Assembly (NCBI RefSeq): GCF_009718825.1
Contig: NZ_WNHB01000007.1
Location: 87,819-151,818 of the forward strand
Direction of reading: 5' to 3'
Length of the DNA stretch: 64,000 nucleotides
Origin: Terrilactibacillus tamarindi
GTDB taxonomy: Bacteria > Bacillota > Bacilli > Bacillales > Sporolactobacillaceae
Below, one piece after another: positions 28,841 through 37,500 of the stretch. Every line of letters starts with the position of its first letter. Position 1 is the first letter of the stretch. The notes under the pieces were generated by a model. The model was not told the DNA's origin and ran no database searches. It saw only the letters and a list, made by a program, of their open reading frames with translations. A program made the position numbers and the translations under genes.

Positions 28841-30511
28841 TTACTCTGGTTTATTGTTACTCGAAGAACTTGGAACATAACTTGAATGGAAATCTGTATA
28901 CTGGACCTCGGTTATCATCCCTGCGTTCGCGTGATGCAGATCGTGGCAGTGAAACAGCCAGTTACCCGGATTATCGGCCAGGAAGGCAACCTCATAAGTT
29001 TCACCCGGTTTTACATTCAACGTATCTTTGTAAATGGGGGAACCGCTGACCGGTTTGCCATTTTTGCTCAAAACCTGGAAAAAGTGGCCATGGAGATGCA
29101 TTGGATGGTTATTCATATGATCACGATTGACCAGCTTGACCTTCACGCGATCACCCGTTTTAACCTTAATCGGATCTGTATTTGGGAAGGTTTTCCCATT
29201 GATCGTATAGATCATCCCATTATTGTTCATACCTGCATTAAGGTTCATGGTATAGGTGACGTCGTATTTTTGATTCAGCGTAAACTCAGGTTTTGTTTTA
29301 GACCCGTAGTCAGCAAAGTTTATAGCCGGCAATTGTGTGCTTGCATTAGGTTGATCGGTTGTAGCCTTGCTACCTTCATAGTCAATTAAGGCCTTCATCC
29401 CGTTCGTACCCTTTGCTGTTCCATGATCTTCGATATACCATTTTCCCGGATTGTCCGCAGTAAAGGCTACATCATATCGTTCACCTGGTGCGATGGAAAT
29501 GACCTGGTTTTTAACGGCCAGCGGATTGTTTATAGGTTGACCATCAGTTGCAATTACTTTAATGTTGTGACCATGGATATGAATGTTATGCGGGAGGTAG
29601 CCGGCATTAATGAAACGCAGCCGAACATTATCCCCTTTCTTGACCGTCAGAGGTTTAACCAGACTGCCGCTTTTTCCATTAATCGTGTACAAGTCGTACA
29701 TGCTCATATTATCGGCCATCATATTCCCGGGCATATTCATGCCGTTGCTGTTTCCGCTATCTGAACTGCTGTTGTCCATATTATCCATATTCATTCCACT
29801 ACTGCCACCACTATTTGAGCTGCCTTGATCTGAACCGCCCATATCCATGCCGGGCATGCTGCCCATTCCGGAATCTCCGTTGTTTTTATTGCTTTGACCC
29901 GCAGGTGTCATCGCTTTAATCTGACTGTTGATCTGATTTTTATCGGTCATCCATTCGTCCAGCATTAGGGTGTAATCCTTATCATATTTTTCTTTAGGAT
30001 CTTCAACAATGAAGGCTCCATATAACCCTCGGTCCACCTGATTCACTGAATCCTGGTGAGAGTGATACCAATAAGTGCCTGCTTTGTCAGCAACGAACTC
30101 ATAAGTGAAGCTCTTTCCTGGGGCTACCGCGTTTTGTGTGACACCTGGGATACCATCCATTTTATTAGGAACTGGATAACCGTGCCAGTGAATCGAAACG
30201 GGTGCAGAAAGCTCATTCTTTAAGGTGACACGCACTTTCTGGCCTTTTTGTACATGAATTTCCGGTCCGGGTGCTGATCCGTTAAACGTCCAAACTGGGA
30301 CAGTAACGCCGTTGCTCAATTTTTGTGTCCCTTTTTCGGCAACAAGCGTAATATTTGGCCCTCTCAATATTTTGGGTGATTCTGAAGCAGCTGATTCGCT
30401 GCTCGCAGCCTGCTTGTTGGCTGTTTTGTTGCTATTTTCTGTAGTCGCAGAGCACGCAGTAATGATGAGTAGTGTGAAAATTGCCAGTGCGACGAAAAGA
30501 AACTTTTTCAT
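28841..30511 (-). CDS. mco: Multicopper oxidase lipoprotein
   Basis: Extracytoplasmic copper oxidase of 556 residues, expected to oxidise Cu(I) to the less toxic Cu(II). The lipobox is IITACSA. All four copper-site motifs are present: HWHGYP, YWYHSHQD, HNIHIHGH/HPMHLHGHFF and LFHCHDLHHANAGM. Between the first and second cupredoxin domains is a Met/Ser/Gly-rich insertion (about residues 215-275) with many M-x-M patterns. ATG 30511 has AAGGAG 9 bases upstream, so the longer frame to 30589 was rejected. A repeat-type operator lies at 30545-30572. Confidence 0.94.
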   Translation of the reverse strand: MKKFLFVALAIFTLLIITACSATTENSNKTANKQAASSESAASESPKILRGPNITLVAEKGTQKLSNGVTVPVWTFNGSAPGPEIHVQKGQKVRVTLKNELSAPVSIHWHGYPVPNKMDGIPGVTQNAVAPGKSFTYEFVADKAGTYWYHSHQDSVNQVDRGLYGAFIVEDPKEKYDKDYTLMLDEWMTDKNQINSQIKAMTPAGQSNKNNGDSGMGSMPGMDMGGSDQGSSNSGGSSGMNMDNMDNSSSDSGNSNGMNMPGNMMADNMSMYDLYTINGKSGSLVKPLTVKKGDNVRLRFINAGYLPHNIHIHGHNIKVIATDGQPINNPLAVKNQVISIAPGERYDVAFTADNPGKWYIEDHGTAKGTNGMKALIDYEGSKATTDQPNASTQLPAINFADYGSKTKPEFTLNQKYDVTYTMNLNAGMNNNGMIYTINGKTFPNTDPIKVKTGDRVKVKLVNRDHMNNHPMHLHGHFFQVLSKNGKPVSGSPIYKDTLNVKPGETYEVAFLADNPGNWLFHCHDLHHANAGMITEVQYTDFHSSYVPSSSSNNKPE

Positions 30512-30544
30512 GGGTACACTCTCCTTATCTCGTTTCCACAAGTG

Positions 30545-30572
30545 TATCGAACAAATGTGGAGAAACTGTGAA
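30545..30572 (-). promoter_or_regulatory. Candidate response-regulator site upstream of the multicopper oxidase
   Basis: On the minus strand TTCACA, TCCACA and a weaker TCGATA follow each other at exact 11-base steps. A -10-like TACACT begins 15 bases after the start of TCCACA. The same 11-bp pattern stands before four other units of the island. Confidence 0.6.
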
Positions 30573-30907
30573 GATTTATAAATACTCAATAAAAATAAAG
30601 TTTAAATCAATGTATCTAGAGATCGTAATGATCAAGAAATCTATAGCTATTAAATGTTAAATATAAAAGGCAGAGATCGTATCATTCCTTAGAACTGAGG
30701 GAATAAGGAAACCTGATGTTTCTCTGATTTTCCATTTCTATTCGTGCTTGTTCGCAAATGATTTCAAAAAAGATATGATATTTTTCATATCCTAACAAAA
30801 ACTACACATCTGTTTATTAGAATAAATGAGACCAAGGGATAAGCAGTGCCTTCATTTAATTACGAAAAGCCCCACGACTAGGTATAACAGATCGCACAAT
30901 TTATCAT

Positions 30908-30936
30908 TTGACACGTATACCCCCCATGGGTATAAT
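30908..30936 (+). promoter_or_regulatory. copA promoter with embedded CsoR-type operator
   Basis: TTGACA (30908-30913) and TATAAT (30931-30936) are separated by 17 bases, a consensus sigma-A promoter. Between and over the -10 lies the palindrome TATACC-N7-GGTATA (30916-30934), the shape of copper-repressor CsoR sites. The identical architecture occurs before copB at 56402. No csoR gene is in this window. The rest of the 30590-31056 gap shows no gene. Confidence 0.8.
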
Positions 30937-31056
30937 AAAGCTGAAAGAAGATGGCAGGAGCTGCTAACCTGAATCTTTAGTTGGAATAAATACAAATCAT
31001 TTATTCTGGGGGTTCACATTGACTTCTGGATGAACGGATATAAGGGGATGAAATGG

Positions 31057-33456
31057 ATGAGTTCAAAGGCAATGCAGATTGGGATTACAGGGATGACCTG
31101 TGCTTCCTGCTCGACAAGGATTGATAAATCGCTCAATAAGATGGATGGCGTCGAAGCGAATGTCAACCTCGCATTGGAAAAAGCGAAGGTGACCATCCAT
31201 GAGGAAAAAGCAAAACCCACGGACATTGTACAAAAGATTGAAAAGCTGGGTTACGGCGTGCGAACGCAAAGGTTGGATACGGATATTCTTGGTATGACCT
31301 GTGCCTCTTGTGCCGCGCGTATTGAAAAGGGATTGAGCCGTATGGCAGGTGTAGTATCAGCCCAGGTTAATCTAGCGACTGAGTCTGGAACTGTGATCTT
31401 TCAGCCCGGGATCACCGAACCTACTGCGATTTATGATCAAGTCAAGAAACTCGGTTACAAGGCTGTCCCGAAACAAGAACAGGCGACGGACGAAAAAGAG
31501 AAGGAACTTAAAAGAAAGCTGCAGAAACTGGTCTTGTCCGCTGTTCTTTCGCTGCCGTTGCTTTACACCATGATTGCACACTTGCCCTTTAACACAGGCC
31601 TACCGATCCCTCAGTTGCTGATGAATCCATGGTTCCAGCTCATCTTGGCTGGTATTGTGCAGTTCTACATTGGCGGCCAGTTTTATATCAGTGGTACAAA
31701 GGCTCTATTAAATAAGAGTGCCAATATGGATGTTCTGGTTGCACTGGGTACGAGTGCTGCTTACTTTTATAGCGCGTTCGAGACACTCCGTTATCAGTTT
31801 GGCGGACTCACCAGTCCTGAGCTGTATTTTGAAACGAGTGCGATTTTAATTACGCTTGTCCTGTTGGGTAAATATTTTGAATCACGTGCAAAAAGGCGGA
31901 CGACTGCGGCGATTACTGAACTGATGGGACTGCAGGCCAAAGAGGCGACAATCATTGAGGACGGGAAGGAACGAAAAGTACCGATCGATCAGGTTGCTGT
32001 CGGTGATTTGTTACGTGTCAAACCTGGAGAAAAAATACCTGTAGATGGTATCGTTGTCAACGGCCGTTCTTCTGTTGACGAATCAATGATTACTGGTGAA
32101 TCCATCCCTGTCGAAAAAGGAAAAGATGACAAAGTAATCGGCGCAACGGTGAATGCAAATGGAACGCTGACCATGAAGGCTGAAAAAGTAGGGAAAGATA
32201 CGGCACTTGCCGGGATTGTCAAGATTGTTGAGGAAGCCCAGGGATCAAAAGCACCGATCCAGCGGCTCGCTGACAGTATCTCGGGTATCTTTGTCCCGAT
32301 TGTGATCGGTATTTCGGTGCTGGCATTTCTTGTCTGGATTCTGTTTGTCACTCCCGGTCAGTTTGCCCCAGCACTGATTGCGGCTATTAGTGTCCTTGTG
32401 ATTGCCTGCCCTTGCGCTTTAGGCTTGGCAACGCCGACATCCATCATGGTTGGAACCGGCAAGGGGGCTGAGAACGGCATTCTTTTTAAAGGAGGTGAAT
32501 ATCTCGAAACAACCCAAAGTCTGCAGGCTATTCTGTTCGATAAGACGGGGACAATTACTAATGGTAAACCTGAAGTTACTGACATTATTGCACTGAATGG
32601 CGCAGCAAAAGAAGAACTCTTAACGCTTGCTGCTTCAGCAGAATCAGCCAGTGAACATCCGCTGGCGCAGGCGATTGTTACCTATGGAAAGCAAAGCAGC
32701 CCGGATCTCCCATCACCGGATCAGTTCAAAGCTCTTGCCGGTTATGGTATTAAAGCAACTGTTTCCGGGAAGGAAATAGCAATCGGCACACGGCGGCTGA
32801 TGAAAGAGGGAGACATTTCTTATTCTGAGACTGAGGAACGGATGAAGAAGCTTGAATCTGAAGGGAAAACGGCAATGTTTGTTGCCTACGATGGCAAACT
32901 TCAGGGGATCATTGCCGTTGCAGACACGATCAAGAAATCTTCGAAGCAAGCCATTGAAGAATTAAAGACACGTGGTCTTTCGGTGTATATGATTACGGGC
33001 GATAATGAGCGGACGGCTCAGGCGATTGCCAGACAGGCAGGCATTGACCATGTGTTTTCCGAGGTCCTTCCCGAGGAAAAAGCAGCTAAAGTGAAAATTC
33101 TTCAAGAAAAGGGACTGAAGGTAGCCATGGTTGGTGATGGAATAAATGACGCTCCGGCATTGGCTACAGCAGATATCGGCATGGCAATTGGCACTGGAAC
33201 AGACGTGGCAATTGAGGCAGCTGATATCACATTGGTCGGTGGCGATCTGCTTCATATTCCAAAAGCGATTGATTTGAGTCGGAAAACGATGCGGAACATT
33301 CGTCAGAACTTGTTCTGGGCACTGTTCTATAATACGGTTGGCATTCCAGTGGCCGCACTCGGCCTGCTTGCGCCTTGGGTAGCCGGCGCTGCCATGGCCT
33401 TTAGTTCCGTATCCGTCGTGACGAACAGTTTACGTCTGAAACGGGTCAAAGTCTGA
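31057..33456 (+). CDS. copA: Copper-exporting P1B-type ATPase CopA
   Basis: 799-residue Cu(I) exporter. Two N-terminal HMA domains (GMTCASC near residues 13 and 81), then the membrane domain with the ion motif ACPCALG, the phosphorylation site DKTGT, and the hinge motif [13 protein letters not shown] 31057 is chosen because AAGGGG lies about 9 bases upstream; earlier in-frame ATGs at 31030 and 31048 lack that spacing. It is transcribed from the CsoR-type promoter and followed by two CopZ-type genes. Confidence 0.96.
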   Translation: MSSKAMQIGITGMTCASCSTRIDKSLNKMDGVEANVNLALEKAKVTIHEEKAKPTDIVQKIEKLGYGVRTQRLDTDILGMTCASCAARIEKGLSRMAGVVSAQVNLATESGTVIFQPGITEPTAIYDQVKKLGYKAVPKQEQATDEKEKELKRKLQKLVLSAVLSLPLLYTMIAHLPFNTGLPIPQLLMNPWFQLILAGIVQFYIGGQFYISGTKALLNKSANMDVLVALGTSAAYFYSAFETLRYQFGGLTSPELYFETSAILITLVLLGKYFESRAKRRTTAAITELMGLQAKEATIIEDGKERKVPIDQVAVGDLLRVKPGEKIPVDGIVVNGRSSVDESMITGESIPVEKGKDDKVIGATVNANGTLTMKAEKVGKDTALAGIVKIVEEAQGSKAPIQRLADSISGIFVPIVIGISVLAFLVWILFVTPGQFAPALIAAISVLVIACPCALGLATPTSIMVGTGKGAENGILFKGGEYLETTQSLQAILFDKTGTITNGKPEVTDIIALNGAAKEELLTLAASAESASEHPLAQAIVTYGKQSSPDLPSPDQFKALAGYGIKATVSGKEIAIGTRRLMKEGDISYSETEERMKKLESEGKTAMFVAYDGKLQGIIAVADTIKKSSKQAIEELKTRGLSVYMITGDNERTAQAIARQAGIDHVFSEVLPEEKAAKVKILQEKGLKVAMVGDGINDAPALATADIGMAIGTGTDVAIEAADITLVGGDLLHIPKAIDLSRKTMRNIRQNLFWALFYNTVGIPVAALGLLAPWVAGAAMAFSSVSVVTNSLRLKRVKV

Positions 33457-33523
33457 AATTGAAAGGTTTTTTGACTGAGAAGCTGTAGAGCATCAAAAAA
33501 GATGAAAAGGAGATTGACGACTT

Positions 33524-33739
33524 ATGGCAAAAACAAAGCTTGATGTTAAGGGTATGATGGGAGACCACTGCAAGAATCTGGTGACTCAAACACTGAAGGG
33601 TCTTGATGGGGTATCTGCTGTCTCTGTTGATCTTAAAACTGGTGAAGCTGCTGTCGACTATGATGAAACGAAAGTACAATACGACAAAATGAAAGAAGCT
33701 GTCGAAGAACAAGGATACGATGTTGTTGGACAGCACTGA
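33524..33739 (+). CDS. CopZ-like HMA protein with a degenerate metal site
   Basis: 71-residue HMA-fold protein, clearly paralogous to the next gene, but the usual GM-x-C-x-x-C site reads GMMGDHC, so the first Cys is gone and only one remains. The rest of the fold is well kept (LKGLDGVSAVSVDLKTGEA, MKEAVEEQGYDVVGQ). The frame is intact with AAAAGGAGATTG before ATG 33524. It may bind metal weakly, act through its single Cys, or regulate; a standard bis-Cys Cu(I) handoff is not expected. Confidence 0.85.
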   Translation: MAKTKLDVKGMMGDHCKNLVTQTLKGLDGVSAVSVDLKTGEAAVDYDETKVQYDKMKEAVEEQGYDVVGQH

Positions 33740-33803
33740 CGTTTAAATCTGTCCATTCATCTTTAAATAAAAAATTTTCAGTATAAAAAAGGAGATTGAA
33801 ACG

Positions 33804-34019
33804 ATGGCAAAGACCACACTTGATGTAAAAGGTATGCATTGCGGACATTGTAAAGCCTCGGTTACAAATGCTTTAAAGGGATTAGATGGTGTATCTGACG
33901 TTTCTGTGGATCTTGAAAAAGGTAAAGCGTCAGTTGAATATGATGATGCAAGGATTCAGTTCAGTAAGATGAAGGAAGCAGTTGAAGAACAAGGATACGA
34001 TGTTGTCGGACAGAATTAA
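33804..34019 (+). CDS. copZ: Copper chaperone CopZ
   Basis: 71-residue cytosolic Cu(I) chaperone with the intact site GMHCGHC at residues 10-16, delivering copper to CopA. It shares most of its sequence with the upstream degenerate copy, including the C-terminal EEQGYDVVGQ. ATG 33804 follows AAAAGGAGATTGAA. A clear terminator follows. Confidence 0.93.
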   Translation: MAKTTLDVKGMHCGHCKASVTNALKGLDGVSDVSVDLEKGKASVEYDDARIQFSKMKEAVEEQGYDVVGQN

Positions 34020-34027
34020 TTGTTAAG

Positions 34028-34067
34028 AAGTGCCTCGCCCGAAATGGGTTAGAGGCACTTTTTTAAT
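34028..34067 (+). terminator. Terminator of the copA-copZ operon
   Basis: AGTGCCTC and GAGGCACT pair, with a small inner GCCC/GGGT stem, followed by six T. Confidence 0.88.
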
Positions 34068-34163
34068 ATCATAAAAGAAACAAGACAATGAATTAAAGTA
34101 AAAAAACGGGTAGCTTTGATGTTTCAAAATCATGTTCAATTCTCTTTTTAGAGAAATATCACT

Positions 34164-34180
34164 TTTACATGGATTCTACA
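34164..34180 (+). promoter_or_regulatory. Candidate response-regulator site upstream of pspA
   Basis: TTTACA (34164) and TCTACA (34175) stand 11 bases apart. A -10-like TAATCT begins 17 bases after the start of the second, the same spacing as at 41302, 44600 and 61274. A roughly 140-base leader without a convincing gene follows to the pspA start. Confidence 0.5.
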
Positions 34181-34332
34181 CATTTAACGTGTAATCTTAT
34201 TGCAGTAGAGAAGGGGGGAGTTGATACAAAACAACAAATGACGAATGTACTCGTAAATAAGGTAAAAAAGTGTTGGTCGCCCTTTAAGGGGGTCCGATAT
34301 CGGTATGAAAAACAATCAGGAGGTTTTATTGA

Positions 34333-34998
34333 ATGTCACTATTTAAAAGACTGCGTGACCTTACCGTTTCAAATATTTATGCTGTGATTGAAAAAGCGGA
34401 AGATCCGATTAAGATGACCGACCAGTACCTGCGTGATATGCAGGAGGACTTACAAGAAGCTGAACGGGGAGTCGCTGCACAAATTGCTCTTGAAAAAAAA
34501 TTCAAGGCTCTTTACGAGGAACAAAAAGCTCTTGTGGCCAAGCGTGAAGAACAGTCACATCTGGCGGTTGAAACCGGTGATATGGATCTGGCACGAAGAG
34601 TCATCGAGGATAAACAAAACGCTGAACAAAAAGTGACTGAATACAAGAAACGTTATGAACAAAATCAGGTCGCGGCAGAAAATCTTCGTCAAAAACTAGA
34701 CGAGATGCGAAAACAAGTTGCAGAACTGAAAGATAAGCGGGAAACGTTGGTCGCACGGGTTAACGCCGCCGAGGCGCAGAAAAAGATTAATGACACCATG
34801 TCTGGCTTTGATTCCAATACAGCGATGGCCGGACTGAAACGTATGGAAGAAAAAACACTGCAGCTAGAAGCTGAGGCGGAAGCAAGCGGGGAAGTCTATA
34901 AAAAAGAAAAATCCATCGATGAAGAGTTTGAAAATTTGGGGAAGGACAAGAAGGTCGAAGATGAACTGGCACAGCTCATCGAACAGCATAAAAAATAA
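34333..34998 (+). CDS. pspA: PspA/IM30-family envelope protein
   Basis: 221-residue ESCRT-III-like protein, almost entirely coiled coil (about residues 20-200), beginning MSLFKRLRDLTVSNIYAVIE as in the family. PspA proteins form scaffolds on damaged membrane and limit proton leakage. ATG 34333 follows CAGGAGG. It heads a group with DUF4178, DUF4247 and DUF1461 proteins that recurs with PspA in other Bacillales. A shared operator ahead of it suggests induction together with the copper genes. Confidence 0.93.
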   Translation: MSLFKRLRDLTVSNIYAVIEKAEDPIKMTDQYLRDMQEDLQEAERGVAAQIALEKKFKALYEEQKALVAKREEQSHLAVETGDMDLARRVIEDKQNAEQKVTEYKKRYEQNQVAAENLRQKLDEMRKQVAELKDKRETLVARVNAAEAQKKINDTMSGFDSNTAMAGLKRMEEKTLQLEAEAEASGEVYKKEKSIDEEFENLGKDKKVEDELAQLIEQHKK

Positions 34999-35022
34999 AG
35001 GGGAACAATAGGCAAAACAATG

Positions 35023-35071
35023 AGCCGGCACGCCGAGTGGATTTCAAAAGACGGCTGTCGGTTTTATTTTT
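35023..35071 (+). terminator. Hairpin between pspA and the DUF4178 gene
   Basis: GCCGGCA-GCCG pairs with CGGC-TGTCGGT and is followed by TTTATTTTT. Likely a partial terminator reducing expression of the downstream genes. Confidence 0.6.
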
Positions 35072-35093
35072 GCAAGTTGAAAGGAGATAAAAA

Positions 35094-35597
35094 ATGTCCC
35101 TATTTCATCGAATCATCAATTTAGTAAAGAAGCCAGAACCACCGATTGAAGAAAAAACTCCTTACACTTTATCTATTGGTGATATTGTTGATCTTTCACT
35201 TAATAGTTATACCGTTGCGGGTCGAGTGTTATTCCCGCAACGCCAGGAAGCTTTTTTTACGATAAAGGATGGGAGTACGATCAAATATTTACGGGTTGCT
35301 AAGAGGGAAAAACTGGAGCTGTCTCTTTATGAAGCGATTGATGGACGTCTGGAAGATATTAATGAGATTCCAACGACCATTGAAATGGAAGGGACATTGT
35401 ATCATATGGAAGATCAAGCGGTAGGCGCAGCCCATTCTTCAGGTGATACGCCTTTTGCATCCTCTAGTGAACGTTATCTTTGGGACTTTCAATCAGATAA
35501 CTGGAAACTACTGCGAATCGAATGGCAGGCTGGCCAGATGATGTTGTATGAGGGAGAGGATGTCCTACCAATGGACGTCAGGATCATTCAGTCATGA
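35094..35597 (+). CDS. DUF4178 domain protein
   Basis: 167-residue soluble protein with the DUF4178 pattern (LSIGDIVDLSLNSYTVAGRV, followed by WDFQSDNWKLLRIEW). No signal peptide is seen. Function unknown; the family usually lies beside pspA and DUF4247 genes, as here. ATG 35094 follows AAAGGAGAT. The next gene begins 19 bases after its stop. Confidence 0.82.
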   Translation: MSLFHRIINLVKKPEPPIEEKTPYTLSIGDIVDLSLNSYTVAGRVLFPQRQEAFFTIKDGSTIKYLRVAKREKLELSLYEAIDGRLEDINEIPTTIEMEGTLYHMEDQAVGAAHSSGDTPFASSSERYLWDFQSDNWKLLRIEWQAGQMMLYEGEDVLPMDVRIIQS

Positions 35598-35616
35598 AAA
35601 AAAGGAAGCGTTAAAT

Positions 35617-36432
35617 ATGATTAAGCGATTGTCAAACAGCATAAAAATTGTATTGGCTATTGTACTCGGGGCTTCCCTTTTAACCGGATGCTCCGCATCC
35701 GGCTCCGGACAGCCAGCCGTTACCGGTGGCTATCCGCTGACCTCCGTATCCAAAAACGGAAATCAGGAGTCTTATATTTATCAGGCTGACAAACAGTCGG
35801 TTCCAGAAGTAGCCAAGAAACTAAGCGACCAAAAGAAGCCGGATCAGATCTCAAGAAACGACAACCAGCAAATGTTCCTTGTCTATTCTGATGAATTATA
35901 TGATCTTCAAAGAGACAAAAAGAACCCCGATAATACCCTGATTGAAGTAAGTAATAAAGAATTTGTTCGCAACAATTACAGTTCGTCGTTTTTGAAGGGC
36001 TATCTGTCTGCCGTTCTCTTGGATCGATTGTATCAATTGGGAAAAGGCGCTCTAGGTAATTATCGTGGCTATACGGATGGTAATACAATTCGGCCAACGG
36101 TAAAGTATCAGCCCCCTACCGCCAGCGAAAAGAAAACGATCCCTCCAATAACGAAGCAGACAACCGGTTCGATTATTAAGCGTAGCAGCTCCGGGAATAA
36201 CTCGAACTCGTTTTCAAGTACATTCTCAAGAATAAGGAATAGCGTTACAAAAGATGTAGGACAGGCGATTAATTCGGTTGAGAGAAATACGGGGAAAATC
36301 TTGAAATCGGATACGGGTCAAGGAACGAGTAAAGTTTTTCCAAAAAATTCAAGAATTTCAATCCCAAAAAATAATTCTCCACCAAAAGTCAAATTCAAAA
36401 GTTTTGGAAGGATCATGAGAAGAAGCAGATAA
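35617..36432 (+). CDS. DUF4247 lipoprotein
   Basis: 271-residue lipoprotein: signal peptide with lipobox SLLTGCS, a DUF4247 domain (about residues 45-165, including VSNKEFVRNNYSSSFLKGYL), then a long Ser/Asn/Lys-rich, probably unstructured tail. ATG 35617 follows AAAAGGAAG; the open frame upstream overlaps the DUF4178 gene and is not used. Role unknown; envelope localisation fits the PspA context. Confidence 0.82.
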   Translation: MIKRLSNSIKIVLAIVLGASLLTGCSASGSGQPAVTGGYPLTSVSKNGNQESYIYQADKQSVPEVAKKLSDQKKPDQISRNDNQQMFLVYSDELYDLQRDKKNPDNTLIEVSNKEFVRNNYSSSFLKGYLSAVLLDRLYQLGKGALGNYRGYTDGNTIRPTVKYQPPTASEKKTIPPITKQTTGSIIKRSSSGNNSNSFSSTFSRIRNSVTKDVGQAINSVERNTGKILKSDTGQGTSKVFPKNSRISIPKNNSPPKVKFKSFGRIMRRSR

Positions 36433-36507
36433 ATTCGATTGTCAATAAATTGATTACAAAACTACGGTTCGCTTTCAATTTAATGGTCGTCTATGAAATT
36501 CTGTTCA

Positions 36508-36544
36508 GGACTAAGCCGTAAAAGAGAGGCTTAGTCCTTTTCCT
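36508..36544 (+). terminator. Terminator after the DUF4247 gene
   Basis: AGGACTAAGCC and GGCTTAGTCCT form a perfect 11-bp stem with a 10-base loop and following T residues. Confidence 0.85.
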
Positions 36545-36586
36545 GACAGAAATACGAATCCACTATTTTTACACTTCTTTAGGCTT

Positions 36587-37282
36587 ATGTGGTTCAGATC
36601 AAAATATTTCATATGGGTGTGTGTGCGGATGCATTTCAAAAAATCCAGTGTATTTCAGTCCCTGCTTGCCATCAATCTTGCGTTGTTTATTATTTTCCTG
36701 TCAATAGAGCTTGCTCTGCTCTTTAAACCTCTGTACTATTTCGATATTTGGTATCTTGGTATTGACAAGATCGCGGGTATCAACACAGCTAGAATTGTGG
36801 AAAACTATAATTACATGATTCAATATCTTTTCGATCCAAGGCCTCAATCCTTTAAGCTTCCATCCCTGCCTTACTCAGTTCGCGGACAAATTCATTTTGG
36901 GGATGTCAAAAGGATCTTCACTTCAATTGAGCTGCTCTTTATCATCACAGGTTTAGTTAGTGTGGCTGGCCTGTATTGCGGTATTAAGCATGGAATGATC
37001 AGTGTTCTGAAAAAAGCGTCTTTCATTCTTCTGTTCTTCATTATCGTTACTTTAACTGCTTTCACTTTAAACTTTGATGCATCCTTCACTTTGTTTCACA
37101 AGGCTTTTTTTAGAAATAATTACTGGCTGTTCGATCCGGTTACAGATCCTGTGATCACGATCCTCCCGGAAGCCTTTTTTCTACATGCCGCTTTATTTAT
37201 TTTGATGTGGATTGTTATAGGCATGATTTTATTAAGTGTATGTCATAGGAAGTTATTAAAAAAGTGGAAAAATAAGAGTTGA
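36587..37282 (+). CDS. DUF1461 (TIGR01906-type) membrane protein, 3' end altered by IS256 insertion
   Basis: Membrane protein of 231 residues (217 if translation starts at ATG 36629), with four helices and a large extracytoplasmic loop after the first that contains INTARIVENYNYMIQYLFDP, typical of the family. The stop codon TGA 37280-37282 is inside the IS256-type element that begins at 37277. Joining the two flanks at the 8-bp duplication would give an ending of KNK-SVF instead of KNK-S, so only two residues are lost. Probably still functional. Confidence 0.8.
   Translation: MWFRSKYFIWVCVRMHFKKSSVFQSLLAINLALFIIFLSIELALLFKPLYYFDIWYLGIDKIAGINTARIVENYNYMIQYLFDPRPQSFKLPSLPYSVRGQIHFGDVKRIFTSIELLFIITGLVSVAGLYCGIKHGMISVLKKASFILLFFIIVTLTAFTLNFDASFTLFHKAFFRNNYWLFDPVTDPVITILPEAFFLHAALFILMWIVIGMILLSVCHRKLLKKWKNKS
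37269..37276 (+). repeat. Target-site duplication of the IS256-family element, left copy
   Basis: AAAATAAG, repeated exactly at 38779-38786 on the other side of the element. An 8-bp duplication is normal for IS256 relatives. Confidence 0.8.
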
Positions 37283-37341
37283 GGCCGTATAATTGTGTAA
37301 AAAGGGGGATCTAAATGAGAGAAAAATGACGAGTGGGTGTT

Positions 37342-37383
37342 CTGTTTTCCCGGAGGGGGGCCGGCCCCCCTCCGGGAAAACAG
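37342..37383. repeat. Perfect 42-bp palindrome in the IS leader
   Basis: Two 21-base halves, CTGTTTTCCCGGAGGGGGGCC and its exact complement, abut without a loop. Very GC-rich in an otherwise AT-rich setting. It would stop incoming transcription or hide the transposase start region when folded. Confidence 0.9.
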
Positions 37384-37500
37384 CGAGATCCTTCTTCCTC
37401 GCTTCTCTCTCTCATTTTTTTCATAGAAAATGAGCCGGAGCCCATCATCTCAGTTAGAATAGAGTTGTCGAAAACCAAATTCTAAAGGAGAGACTCAGGG

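Noticed and set aside
34169..34387. Leader protein upstream of pspA
   Set aside because: It overlaps the start of pspA in another frame, lacks a suitable ribosome binding site and has no similarity to known leaders.
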